Source of the DNA: Streptosporangiaceae bacterium
Lineage (GTDB): Bacteria; Actinomycetota; Actinomycetes; Streptosporangiales; Streptosporangiaceae
Direction of reading: 5' to 3'
DNA length: 64,000 nucleotides
Assembly (NCBI GenBank): GCA_025934635.1
Contig: JAICWX010000004.1
Span: 7,216 to 71,215 of the forward strand
Below, in pieces: positions 56,143-64,000 of this stretch. A program made the position numbers and the translations under genes. The notes beneath the pieces are model-generated. The model was given only the letters and a program-made list of their open reading frames with translations, searched no databases and was not told where the DNA came from. Position 1 is the stretch's first letter; every line of letters begins with the position of its first letter.

Positions 56143-58440
56143 ATGAGCGACTACCGCCGGACCGTTCCCTTCGGCGCAGGCTGGCTGTTCGGCGCGTACA
56201 CCGACGGCAGCGAGCAGCCTGGCTTCGACGACAGCGGACTGGCCGCGGTGACGCTGCCGCACACGGTCACGCCGCTGTCCTGGCAGGACTGGGACCCGGC
56301 CGCCTGGGAGCGGACCTGGGTGTACCGCCGGCACTTCGGCGCGCCGCCCGGCCACCACGGCCGGCGGGCGTTCCTGGACATCGGCGCGGCCATGACCCAC
56401 GCCACGGTCACCCTGAACGGGGCCCAGGTGGCCGACCACCTGGGCGGGTACCTGCCGTTCAGCACGGAGGTCACCGGTGCCCTGCGGCCGGAGGGGAACC
56501 TGCTGGCGGTCCGGCTGGACGCGAGCTTCAACCTCAACGTGCCGCCCGACCGGCCCGCTCCCGCCGACACCATCTCGGTGGACTACTGGCAGCCAGGGGG
56601 GCTGTACCGCGACGTACGGCTGCGGCTGGTGCCGCCGGTGTTCCTGGCCGACGTGTTCGCCAAGCCAGTCAGCGTCCTGGACCCCGCCGCCCGGCAGGTG
56701 GTCGTCCAGGTCACGGTGGACGCCGCCGCGGTGCCGGACGAGGTCCTCCAGGTCGTGACCGAGCTGCGCGAGGGCGAACGCACGCTCGCCTCGGCCCGGG
56801 TGCCGGTGACGGTCACCCAGCCGGGCCAGGTCACGGTGACCGCGACCCTGACCGGGCTGCCCGGCATCGAGCTGTGGGGCCCTGACCATCCCAAGCTGTA
56901 CCAGGTGGTGACCCGGCTGCTCGCGGACGGCGCCGGTCGCGACGAGCACCAGGTGCGGACCGGGTTCCGCGAGGCCAGGTTCGCGCTCGACGGGTTCTAC
57001 CTCAACGGCCGCCGGGTCAAGCTGTTCGGGGCCGACCGGCACCAGTTCTTCCCGTTCGCCGGCGGCGCGATGCCCGCCCGGGTGCAGGCCACGGACGCCG
57101 AGATCATGCGGCGCGAGCTGAACTGCACGATGGTGCGGTGCTCGCACTACCCGCAGGCCGAGGCCTTTTTCGACGCCTGCGACGAGCTCGGCCTGATGGC
57201 CTGGGAAGAGGCCCCGGGGTGGGGGTACCTGGGCGACGACGCCTGGAAGGCGCTGGCCTACCGGGACATCGGCGAGATGATCATCCGGGACCGCAACCAC
57301 CCGTCGGTCATCGTCTGGGGCGCCCGGCTCAACGAGACCCCCAACGACACCGCGTTCTACACCAGCACCAACGAGCTCGCGCACGCCCTGGACGACTCAC
57401 GGCCGACGGCCGGGGCGATGGCGGGGCAGCGCCTGACCACCGACTACCAGCAGGACGTGTTCGGCGAGGACGACTACTCCTCGGTGAAGGGCCCGGACGG
57501 CGTCAAGGAGCCGGTGCTGCAGCCGCCGGTGACCAGGGTCGGCCGGCCCTACCTGATCAGCGAGGCGGTCGGGACCCTGTCCGGGCCGGCCATCTACTAC
57601 CGGCGCACCGATGCCCAGGCCGTCCAGCAGGGGCAGGCGACGGCACACGCGCGGGTGCACGACCTGGCCGCCTCCGACGACCGCTACTGCGGCCTGCTGG
57701 CCTGGTCCGGGTTCGACTACCCGTCGGGCAGCGGCAACCAGTACCGGGGGGTGAAGTACACCGGGGTGGTGGACCTGTTCCGGATCCTCAAGCCCGGCGC
57801 CGCTATCTACCAGGCGCAGGCCGACCCGCGGGTACGCCCGGTGATCGCCCCGGCGTTCTACTGGGACTTCGCCCCGCAGTCCCCCGTCACCGCCCTGCCG
57901 GCCGCGATGATCTGCGCCAACCTGGACCGGCTGGAGGTCTACGTGGGCGGTGAGCACTTCGCCACCCTCACGCCCGACCGCGCGGGCTACCCGCACCTGG
58001 CCTACCCGCCCTCGTTCGCCGATTTCCGCACGGTGGACGGCTCGGCCTTGCCCGAGCTGCGCATCGACGGCTACCTCGGCGACGACCAGGTGGCGTCGCG
58101 GCGCTTTTCGTCCGACCCGTCGGGCGACGGGCTGACGCTGACGGCCGATCACGCCGAGATCGATGCCGACGGCGCGGACGCCACCCGGCTGGAGTTCCGC
58201 GCGGCCGACCGGTACGGCGCGCCCCGCCCCTACGTGACCGGCCAGGTCACGCTGGAGGTGGAGGGCCCGGCGGTACTGGTGGGCGAGAGCCCGTTCGACT
58301 TCGAGGCGGCGGGCGGCGCGGGCGCCGTCTGGATCCGCTCCCGGGCCGGCCAGCCGGGCACGGTGACGGTCCGGGCCAGCCATCCCGGCCTGGGCCGGGC
58401 GGAGGCGAGGATCCGCGTCCGGCGGCGGCGATCGCGCTGA
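56143..58440 (+). CDS. glycoside hydrolase family 2 protein
   Basis: Beta-glycosidase of 765 residues without a signal peptide. The N-terminal jelly-roll (about 1-180) is followed by an Ig-like domain (about 185-290) and the TIM barrel, with the acid/base Glu398 in VIVWGARLNE and a likely nucleophile Glu474 in YLISEAVGT. A C-terminal beta domain (about 640-760) ends in a basic tail. Specificity (galactosidase, glucuronidase, mannosidase) cannot be decided from motifs. 22 bp from the carboxylase, so likely the same transcript, although the functional link is unclear. Confidence 0.92.
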   Translation: MSDYRRTVPFGAGWLFGAYTDGSEQPGFDDSGLAAVTLPHTVTPLSWQDWDPAAWERTWVYRRHFGAPPGHHGRRAFLDIGAAMTHATVTLNGAQVADHLGGYLPFSTEVTGALRPEGNLLAVRLDASFNLNVPPDRPAPADTISVDYWQPGGLYRDVRLRLVPPVFLADVFAKPVSVLDPAARQVVVQVTVDAAAVPDEVLQVVTELREGERTLASARVPVTVTQPGQVTVTATLTGLPGIELWGPDHPKLYQVVTRLLADGAGRDEHQVRTGFREARFALDGFYLNGRRVKLFGADRHQFFPFAGGAMPARVQATDAEIMRRELNCTMVRCSHYPQAEAFFDACDELGLMAWEEAPGWGYLGDDAWKALAYRDIGEMIIRDRNHPSVIVWGARLNETPNDTAFYTSTNELAHALDDSRPTAGAMAGQRLTTDYQQDVFGEDDYSSVKGPDGVKEPVLQPPVTRVGRPYLISEAVGTLSGPAIYYRRTDAQAVQQGQATAHARVHDLAASDDRYCGLLAWSGFDYPSGSGNQYRGVKYTGVVDLFRILKPGAAIYQAQADPRVRPVIAPAFYWDFAPQSPVTALPAAMICANLDRLEVYVGGEHFATLTPDRAGYPHLAYPPSFADFRTVDGSALPELRIDGYLGDDQVASRRFSSDPSGDGLTLTADHAEIDADGADATRLEFRAADRYGAPRPYVTGQVTLEVEGPAVLVGESPFDFEAAGGAGAVWIRSRAGQPGTVTVRASHPGLGRAEARIRVRRRRSR

Positions 58441-58462
58441 AGCTGATCAGGAAGGCGACGTA

Positions 58463-58871
58463 GTGGCCGCTGTCGTGCCGCACCGAATCCAGGAACGCCT
58501 GCAGCTGCGCGAGCTCGCCGCCGCCCCCGGGACCAGCCACCGGAAGCTCATCTACCACTTCGGGTCCAAAGGAGGGCCTGTTCGTGGCGATCGCGCAGGA
58601 GGCGGAAAGCCGGCAGCGACGGCTCCTGGCCAGCTCGTTCGGTACCCAGGGCCCGGATGTCGCGGACCTGGCGCGGCGCACCTGGGGGCTGACCGAAGCG
58701 CAGGCGCGGGCCGAGACCCGGCTGGGCATCGCGGTCATCCGCGGGCTGCTGCTCGACCTGCTCGCCACCGGCGACACGGCCGGCGCCGACGCGGCCCACG
58801 AGGCCTACGTGGCCGCGCTGATGACGCGGAAGGCTCAGCGGGCCGGTACCTCCGGTGACGCCCCGGCGTAA
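58463..58871 (+). pseudogene. TetR regulator remnant (truncated start, frameshift)
   Basis: First frame: LRELAAAPGTSHRKLIYHFGSK, the recognition-helix end of a TetR HTH. A one-base shift at about 58567-58575 moves to the frame VAIAQEAESRQRRLLASSF to VAALMTRKAQ. The first ~35 residues normally before LRELAA are missing. Stop at 58871 overlaps an oppositely oriented remnant. Not functional as read. Confidence 0.7.
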
Positions 58872-59048
58872 GCGGCGAGGCCGTCGGCGCGGTCCCGGAC
58901 GAACCGGCGCAGGACGCGGGCGATGAACCAGGCGGTGCCCGGGCGGGTGGCCTCGAACTGCTCGTTCCAGGTGATGCGCGTCCCGCCCGCGGCGGGCGCC
59001 ACATGGTACATGGTTAAAACGGCCAGCCCCAGGAAGGTGAATACGGTC
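58835..59048 (-). pseudogene. C-terminal fragment of an SRPBCC (polyketide cyclase/START-like) protein
   Basis: Frame gives YHVAPAAGGTRITWNEQFEA, followed by RPGTAWFIARVLRRFVRDRADGLAAYA, the C-terminal strand and long helix of a START-like protein. The upstream two thirds are absent: the frame is cut at about 59048 by unrelated DNA before the YegP-like gene. An internal ATG (59010) would make only ~58 residues. Confidence 0.55.
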
Positions 59049-59077
59049 CGCAGGGGGGACTCACCGAGGAGGCACCC

Positions 59078-59263
59078 ATGGCAGGCAAGTTCGTGCTCAA
59101 GAAGGGATCGAGCGGCAAGTACCACTTCAACCTGGTCGCCACCAACGGGCAGATCATCGCGACCAGCGAGACCTACGAGCGCAAGCAGTCCGCGCTGAAA
59201 GGGATCGAGTCGGTCAAGAACAACGCCCCCGGCGCCGAGGTGGACGACCAGACCGGAGACTGA
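59078..59263 (+). CDS. YegP-like DUF1508 family protein
   Basis: Small protein of 61 residues. KFVLKKGSSGKYHFNLVATNGQIIATSETY is the DUF1508 signature, found as single or tandem copies in bacteria and phages. ATG preceded by GAGGAGG. A strong hairpin terminator follows 19 bp after the stop. Function unknown; members are small beta-sheet proteins of unassigned role. Confidence 0.9.
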   Translation: MAGKFVLKKGSSGKYHFNLVATNGQIIATSETYERKQSALKGIESVKNNAPGAEVDDQTGD

Positions 59264-59282
59264 CCTGGCGGCTGGGCCGACG

Positions 59283-59314
59283 ACGCGGGCAGCCGGAATT
59301 TCCGCTGCCCGCGT
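59283..59314 (+). terminator. intrinsic-type hairpin terminator after the YegP-like gene
   Basis: ACGCGGGCAGC at 59283-59293 and GCTGCCCGCGT at 59304-59314 form a perfect 11-bp stem. The loop is CGGAATTTCC. A short T-containing tail (GGTCTTG) follows. It lies 20 bp after the YegP-like stop and 15 bp before the exporter start, so the exporter must have its own promoter or depends on readthrough. Confidence 0.75.
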
Positions 59315-59329
59315 GGTCTTGTAGCCAGG

Positions 59330-60787
59330 GTGAACGCGCGGATCAGCCAGAAGGTAGCGGTCGGCACCGTCTTCGTCGCCGCGATGTTCATGTCCATCCT
59401 GGACGCGACGATCGTCAACGTGGCCCTGCCGACCATCGGCCGTGACTTCGGGGTCAGCGCCACCGCCGTCGACGGCATCGCCATCGCCTTCCTGGTCAGC
59501 CTGGCCATCAGCATCCCGGCGTCCGGCTGGCTCGGCGACAGGTACGGCGGGAAGCGCGTCCTGCTCACCGCCATCGCCCTGTTCACCGGGGCCTCCGCGC
59601 TGTGCGGCATCGCCTCGAGCCTGTCCGAGCTGGTCACCTTCCGGATCTTCCAGGGCGCCGCGGGCGGCATGCTCGCTCCGGTCGGGATGGCGATGCTCTA
59701 CCGGGTCTTCCCGCCGGCCGAGCGCATCCGGGCCGCGGCGATCCTCACCGTCCCCACGACGCTGGCGCCCGCGCTCGGGCCGGTCCTGGGCGGGCTGTTC
59801 GTCACCGAGCTGTCCTGGCGGTGGGTGTTCTACGTCAACGTGCCGATCGGCGTGGCCGCCTTCGCCTTCGGCGCGGTCTTCGTGCACCAGCCGCCGCAAG
59901 CCGAGCCCGGCCGCTTCGACCTGCCCGGCTTCCTGCTGGCCGGGTTCGGCCTCGGGCTGCTGATGTACGGCGTCTCGGAGGGACCCGACCTGGGCTGGGG
60001 CAATCCGCAGGTGCTGGCGTCGATCGCCGCGGGGGTGGTGCTGCTGGCGGCCATGGTGGTCGTCGAGCTGCGGTCGGCGGCGCCCATCGTCGCCCTGCGG
60101 CTGCTGGGAAACCGCCTGTTCCGGGCGGGCAACGGGGTCATGGTCCTCGCCTCGGTCGCGTTCCTCGGCACGCTGTACGCGATCTCGCTGTACTTCCAGG
60201 ACGGCCGGGGCCTGAGCGCGCTCGCGGCCGGGCTGAGCATTTTCCCCGAGGCGTTCGGCGTCATGGCCGGCGCGCAGCTGGCCAGCCGGGTGCTGTACCC
60301 GCGGCTCGGCCCGCGCCGCCACATCACCATCGGCCTGGCCGGCACGACGATCTCGATCGGCCTGCTGGCCCTGATGGGGCCGCAGACCAGCCTGTGGTGG
60401 GCGCGGCTGCTCATGCTCACCCTGGGACTGTCCATGGCCCAGGTGTTCGTCCCGGTCCAGGCGGCATCGTTCGCCACCATCACCCCGGCGGCGACCGGCC
60501 GGGCCGCGACGATGTTCAACACGGTCCGGCAGCTCGGCGGGGCCGTCGGCGTGGCCGTGCTGACCACGGTCATCGTCCTCATCGGCCCGGTCCACCTGGC
60601 CGGCGGCCACGAGGTGGCCAACCTCACCGCCTACCGGGTGGCCTTCCTGGCCGCCGCCGCGGTCTGCCTCTGCGCCGTGGCGTGCTCGCTGTCCATCCGC
60701 GACGCCGACGCCGCGAGCACCATCCCGGCCCGGCGCGACCGCCCGTCGGGACCCGGGGGCGAGGCCGAGCCGGCCGTGGCGGCCTAG
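59330..60787 (+). CDS. MFS drug exporter, DHA2 (EmrB/QacA) type
   Basis: Membrane transporter of 485 residues with about 14 helices. LDATIVNVALPTIGRDF in helix 1 is the DHA2 signature, and GDRYGGKRVLLTA the MFS motif A. The C-terminal tail is disordered (PARRDRPSGPGG). GTG start at 59330, inside the terminator region. Its TAG stop overlaps the TAG of the convergent acyl-CoA dehydrogenase in the shared CTAG at 60784-60787. Drug or metabolite export expected. Confidence 0.93.
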   Translation: MNARISQKVAVGTVFVAAMFMSILDATIVNVALPTIGRDFGVSATAVDGIAIAFLVSLAISIPASGWLGDRYGGKRVLLTAIALFTGASALCGIASSLSELVTFRIFQGAAGGMLAPVGMAMLYRVFPPAERIRAAAILTVPTTLAPALGPVLGGLFVTELSWRWVFYVNVPIGVAAFAFGAVFVHQPPQAEPGRFDLPGFLLAGFGLGLLMYGVSEGPDLGWGNPQVLASIAAGVVLLAAMVVVELRSAAPIVALRLLGNRLFRAGNGVMVLASVAFLGTLYAISLYFQDGRGLSALAAGLSIFPEAFGVMAGAQLASRVLYPRLGPRRHITIGLAGTTISIGLLALMGPQTSLWWARLLMLTLGLSMAQVFVPVQAASFATITPAATGRAATMFNTVRQLGGAVGVAVLTTVIVLIGPVHLAGGHEVANLTAYRVAFLAAAAVCLCAVACSLSIRDADAASTIPARRDRPSGPGGEAEPAVAA

Positions 60788-61926
60788 AGCCCGGCCAGCC
60801 CGACCGGGCCGTGCAGGTCGATGATGGCCGCGCGGTGCGCTTGCGGGCCGCCCGCCAGGCGCTCGGCCGACCAGGCCCGGCGATAGTACAGGTGCGTGTC
60901 GTGCTCCCAGCTGACGCCGACCCCGCCGAACAGCCCGGTGGCCGACTCGGTCACGGCCCGGTAGGCCTCGCCGGCCCGCAGGGCGGCGACGTGAGCCGTC
61001 ATCGCTGCGTCGGCACTGCCGTCCGCCGCCGCGATGGCCGCGGACCGGGCGATCGCCGAGACGTCCTGGAATTGCGCGAGCATGTCCACGCACGCCTGCG
61101 CGAGCGCCGCAAACGAGCCGTTCGGCGGCCCGAACCGCTCCCGGTCCTTGGCGTAGGCGATCGTGGCGTCCAGGCACCAGCCGATGCCGCCGACGGCCTC
61201 CGCGGCGGTGGCGAGCAGGAAGTCGCGCTCGGCCTGTTCCAGGGCGGCGGACGCGGTCTCCCCCTCGGCCAGCAGCACGGCCGGCAGCTCGTCGAAGGCG
61301 GTGACGCAGGTCCGCCTGGTCAGGTCCAGGCCCAGCTGGCCGGAGGCGGTGAAGCCCAGGGCCCGGGTCTCCGCCAGGAACATGGCCGGGCCGGCCGCGG
61401 TGACGGCCGGCACGACCACGATGTCGGCGACGTGGGCGGCGACCACGTGCCACCGGTGGCCGTAGAGCCGCCACCCGTCCCGTGCCCGCATGGCCCGGAC
61501 GCTGTCCGGTCCCGGCGACCAGAAGCCGGCCTCGCCGGCCGCGGCGACCGTCCCGGTCACCGCTCCCTTGGCCAGCAGCGGCAGCCACTGTTCCTGCGCC
61601 GCGCGGTCCCCCGCCGCCAGCAGCACGCCGGCGGTCAGGGCACTGGACAGGAACGGGCCCGGGTACAGGGCGCGGCCGAGCTCGGCGTGCATCACGCTCG
61701 CCTCGGCCTGGGACCGGGCGAAGCCGCCGAACTCGGCCGGGATCGTCAGCCCGCCCAGGCCGAGCTCGCCGGCCAGCCGGGCGTGCAGTTCCGGGCTGTA
61801 GCCGGCCTGAGTCTCCAGCGCGGCGCGCAGCTCCGACGACGGAAGGTGGTCGGCGAGGAACCCTCGCAGGGTGTCCTGCAGGGCGCGCTGATCCTCGTTC
61901 AGAGGCGGGGGTTCGCTATCAGTCAT
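60784..61926 (-). CDS. acyl-CoA dehydrogenase family protein
   Basis: FAD-dependent enzyme of 380 residues with the usual N-terminal helical domain (GGLTIPAEFGGFARSQAEASV), a middle beta domain, and a C-terminal helical domain (GFGGVGVSWEHDTHLYYRRAWS-like ending of the family). The catalytic-Glu region is divergent, as in the degradative actinobacterial FadE paralogues that form heterotetramers. Convergent with the exporter. Substrate not defined; steroid or lipid side-chain oxidation is possible. Confidence 0.9.
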   Translation of the reverse strand: MTDSEPPPLNEDQRALQDTLRGFLADHLPSSELRAALETQAGYSPELHARLAGELGLGGLTIPAEFGGFARSQAEASVMHAELGRALYPGPFLSSALTAGVLLAAGDRAAQEQWLPLLAKGAVTGTVAAAGEAGFWSPGPDSVRAMRARDGWRLYGHRWHVVAAHVADIVVVPAVTAAGPAMFLAETRALGFTASGQLGLDLTRRTCVTAFDELPAVLLAEGETASAALEQAERDFLLATAAEAVGGIGWCLDATIAYAKDRERFGPPNGSFAALAQACVDMLAQFQDVSAIARSAAIAAADGSADAAMTAHVAALRAGEAYRAVTESATGLFGGVGVSWEHDTHLYYRRAWSAERLAGGPQAHRAAIIDLHGPVGLAGL

Positions 61927-62085
61927 GAGGCTGCTTCCTCACGCGGGGCGTGGTCGCCCGGAGACCGGCTGCGAGGTCCGCGCGTAGGATGCTTCATGCT
62001 AGCGGACAAAGCCCGCCTATTCAGGGCATTCCCAGGGCCGTGGCGCGGCTGTCCAACGGGGCCGGAAACCATTACGGTCGTCAGC

Positions 62086-63114
62086 GTGGCGGCGATCGAA
62101 TTCGAAGAGCACGAACTGGCGGCGCAGGTCCCGGACCTGGCCGCGGGCGGGGCATGGACCCGGGTGAGCCTGCGCTGGCGCCGGGACCCGCTGACCGGCG
62201 CGAGCGCCCGGATCCTGACCGGGGTCAAGCTCCAGCCGGCCAGCCGGACGGACCTGGCCGCGCTCACCGCGAAACCGGCCTTCTGCCCGTTCGACGCGGA
62301 GCACCTGGAGAAGGCCACCGTCCCGTTTCCGGCCGAGCTGACCGCGGAGGGCCGCATCCGGCAGGGCGCGGCGGTGGTGGTGCCCAACATCATGGCGTAC
62401 GCCACGCACAGCGCGGTCGGCATCTACGACCCCGGGCGGCACTTCCTCGACCTCGACGAGCTGACGCCCTCCCTGATCGGGGACGCCCTGGCCGCCATGG
62501 TCCGGCACGCCCACTGCGTGCGCCGGGCCGACCCGGCGGCGGCGTGGAGCTCGATCAACGCCAACTACCTGCCCCCCTCGGGAGCGTCGCTGGTCCACCC
62601 GCACCTGCAGTCCGCCCACGACGCCTTCGGCCTGACCGCCCAGCGCCTGATGGCGGAGCGGTCGCGGGCCTGGCAGGAGGACCGCGGGTCCTCGTACTGG
62701 GCGGCGCTGGCCGAGGTCGAGGCGAGCGGCCCCCGGTGGGTCGGGCAGACGGGCCGGGTGGCCTGGTTCACGCCCTTCGCGCCGGCCGGCTTCCATGAGG
62801 TGTGGGGCGTGGTCCGCGACGCGGCCGACGTGACCGACCTCAGCGAACAGGACTGCGCCGCGCTCGGCGACGGCCTGTCCCGCGTGCTGGCCGCCTACCG
62901 GGACTGGAACCTGGCCTCGTTCAACTACGGCCTGTCGGGCGGCGGCCCGCGGGGCCGCGAAGACGGGTACCACCTGGTGTTCAAGGTGCTCAGCCGGTCA
63001 AATCCGGAAACCGTCTACCGCAGCGACGCCACCTACTTCGAGCGCCTCTACGGAGAGGCGCTGATCGACCTGAGCCCGGAGGAAATAGCGGCCGGGGTGC
63101 GCGACCGGTTCTGA
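62086..63114 (+). CDS. galactose-1-phosphate uridylyltransferase-like protein (HIT superfamily)
   Basis: Protein of 342 residues. Landmarks are CPFDAEHLEKATVPFP, NANYLPPSGASLVHPHLQ (the HPHLQ active-site triplet of GalT-like transferases) and GYHLVFKVLSRSN. I used the GTG at 62086; an ATG at 61996 would add 30 residues of poor character. The family includes transferases with altered substrates, so uridylyltransferase activity is not certain. Standing alone, 159 bp from the divergent acyl-CoA dehydrogenase. Confidence 0.82.
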   Translation: MAAIEFEEHELAAQVPDLAAGGAWTRVSLRWRRDPLTGASARILTGVKLQPASRTDLAALTAKPAFCPFDAEHLEKATVPFPAELTAEGRIRQGAAVVVPNIMAYATHSAVGIYDPGRHFLDLDELTPSLIGDALAAMVRHAHCVRRADPAAAWSSINANYLPPSGASLVHPHLQSAHDAFGLTAQRLMAERSRAWQEDRGSSYWAALAEVEASGPRWVGQTGRVAWFTPFAPAGFHEVWGVVRDAADVTDLSEQDCAALGDGLSRVLAAYRDWNLASFNYGLSGGGPRGREDGYHLVFKVLSRSNPETVYRSDATYFERLYGEALIDLSPEEIAAGVRDRF

Positions 63115-63150
63115 TCGCGCGGCCCCGGCCTGCTTCACGGTGCGGGTTAC

Positions 63151-63178
63151 TTCACGGCGGTTATTTCACGGCGGTTAT
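63151..63178. repeat. 14-bp tandem repeat at the esterase stop
   Basis: TTCACGGCGGTTAT occurs twice in a row (63151-63164 and 63165-63178), with partial copies on both sides. The second copy contains the TAA stop codon of the leftward esterase, so the repeat lies in its 3' end. Confidence 0.85.
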
Positions 63179-64000
63179 TTCGCGGCGCTGCCGGGCCAGT
63201 TGGGGTTGGCCAGCAGTTCGGGGTGCGGACCGGTGAAGGCGCCGGCCGCGGTGAGGTTGCCGCGCAGCTGATACTCAAGCCAGGCGGTGGCGTAGCCGAG
63301 GAAGCCGCCGGGATTCCCGCCGGCCGCGGGGTCCGCGATGGAGGCGTGATCGGCCGGCTTGCCGTCCGAGCTCGTGATGATGCCGAGCGCGGCGTGGACC
63401 GGGGCGCTGAGGAAATAGGCCCGCTCGGTGGCCGGGCTGGCGATAACCGAGTCCCAGAACCCGTGGGTGGAGATGAAGAAGGCCGGCCGGGTCAGCGCGT
63501 CCGGGTGGGCCGTGCAGTCGGCCGCGGTCGGGCAGTCCGGGTTGGGCGCGGCCCAGACCGCGCTCGGCAGCGAGAAGGCCAGCACGGTCTTGATCAGCGC
63601 CGGGTCGCTGGTGACGGCCCGCACCGCCCCGGTGGCGCCCTGCGAGGTGCCGACCGCGGCGACCTTGGTCACGTTCAGGTGGCCACCGAAGACGCTGGCG
63701 GCCACGCCGTTCTGGGCGACCAGGTAGCGCGCGGCGGCGTCGACCTCGCGCCCGCTCCCCGTGTTGGGCAGGGTCGAGGCGATGACGGTGAACCCGTACG
63801 AGGCGAGGTGCCGGAGCAGCACCGAGACCTGGGCAGGCGATCCGTTGGTGCCGTTGCCCCAGGTCACGATCGGGCTCGGGAAGCCGAGGACGGCGTAACT
63901 GGCCGGGCGGTACACGTCGTAGACCGCGGTGCCGTCGGTAACGGTCCCGGTCGTGGTGGCGTAGGGTCCGGACGGCGCGAAGGCGGCCTGGACCGGAAGG
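63175..64000 (-). CDS. secreted alpha/beta hydrolase (cutinase/poly(ethylene)-ester type), 5' end outside window
   Basis: 275 residues visible; the N-terminus lies beyond the right edge. Landmarks are VYDVYRPASY, PIVTWGNGTNGSP, VAAVGTSQGATGA (Ser nucleophile), ASTLPNTGSG, and DHASIADP (late acidic and His residues). The Cys pair in DCPTAADCTAH may form a disulfide, which fits an extracytoplasmic enzyme. Similar to Actinobacteria lipase/PET-hydrolase-like proteins of the dienelactone-type fold. Substrate unknown. Confidence 0.8.
   Translation of the reverse strand, partial: LPVQAAFAPSGPYATTTGTVTDGTAVYDVYRPASYAVLGFPSPIVTWGNGTNGSPAQVSVLLRHLASYGFTVIASTLPNTGSGREVDAAARYLVAQNGVAASVFGGHLNVTKVAAVGTSQGATGAVRAVTSDPALIKTVLAFSLPSAVWAAPNPDCPTAADCTAHPDALTRPAFFISTHGFWDSVIASPATERAYFLSAPVHAALGIITSSDGKPADHASIADPAAGGNPGGFLGYATAWLEYQLRGNLTAAGAFTGPHPELLANPNWPGSAAK

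Noticed and set aside
59602..62085. Long plus-strand frame before the GalT-like gene
   Set aside because: It is an alternative frame of the exporter and the antisense of the acyl-CoA dehydrogenase; only the part after 62086 matches a family.

Overview
The window is very GC-rich (roughly 70%), with GTG starts, ATGA/GTGA gene overlaps and long antisense reading frames caused by third-position GC bias. The gene families (F420/PPOX-type enzyme, actinobacterial P450 and enoyl-CoA hydratase operon, single-chain acyl-CoA carboxylase, many TetR/GntR/MarR regulators) point to a soil actinomycete chromosome with a large genome. No rRNA, CRISPR array, transposase or phage structural gene is visible. One tRNA (Val, anticodon UAC) lies at 36.7 kb.

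Layout. 0-6.6 kb: an SDR, a choline-kinase-like phosphotransferase and an APC permease run leftward from a divergent region that also faces a flavoprotein/GcvT fusion (dimethylglycine/sarcosine dehydrogenase-like). A GntR/UTRA regulator follows. This looks like uptake and catabolism of a methylated amine. 6.6-11 kb: surE, then a leftward operon of enoyl-CoA hydratase, TetR, P450 and a second enoyl-CoA hydratase. 11.1-16.6 kb: the most interesting locus, with a Crp/Fnr regulator, a class III nucleotide cyclase, a HEAT-repeat protein with a degenerate P-loop, an SPFH-like protein, and a convergent membrane protein of the Pycsar-effector (PycTM/DUF5706) type. The cyclase and the HEAT protein share a short glycine-rich motif, so the locus reads as a composite cyclic-nucleotide defence system. 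16.7-21.3 kb: RpiR regulator, amidohydrolase, M20 amidase and glutamine-synthetase-like ligase in one overlapping operon.

21.4-27.8 kb: AI-2E-type permease, alpha/beta hydrolase, MoxR/VWA pair, and a cNBD-thioredoxin-like-flavoprotein fusion. 27.8-37.3 kb is a decayed accessory zone. It holds two divergent genes that lost their 5' ends at one junction, a 750-bp segment flanked by 85-bp exact direct repeats and 14-bp inverted repeats, a third decayed copy of a hydrolase 3' end, a methyltransferase pseudogene with several frameshifts, a GNAT/beta-propeller remnant, and the tRNA with a small Cys-rich ORF. Intact genes within it are a LysR/YeiH pair and a two-domain peptidoglycan hydrolase without a signal peptide.

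37.3-48.3 kb: FadR-type GntR, phosphotransferase, acyl-CoA ligase, MarR and membrane protein, PPOX and HIT proteins, a secreted esterase with its MarR, a DOPA-dioxygenase-like enzyme, an SDR and a TetR. 48.5-58.4 kb: a ketoacyl synthase III with a long N-terminal extension, a 1876-residue BC-BCCP-CT carboxylase, and a GH2 glycosidase, apparently co-transcribed. 58.4-64 kb: two regulator/SRPBCC remnants, a YegP-like protein with a strong terminator, a DHA2 exporter, an acyl-CoA dehydrogenase, a GalT-like protein, and a secreted esterase cut by the window edge.
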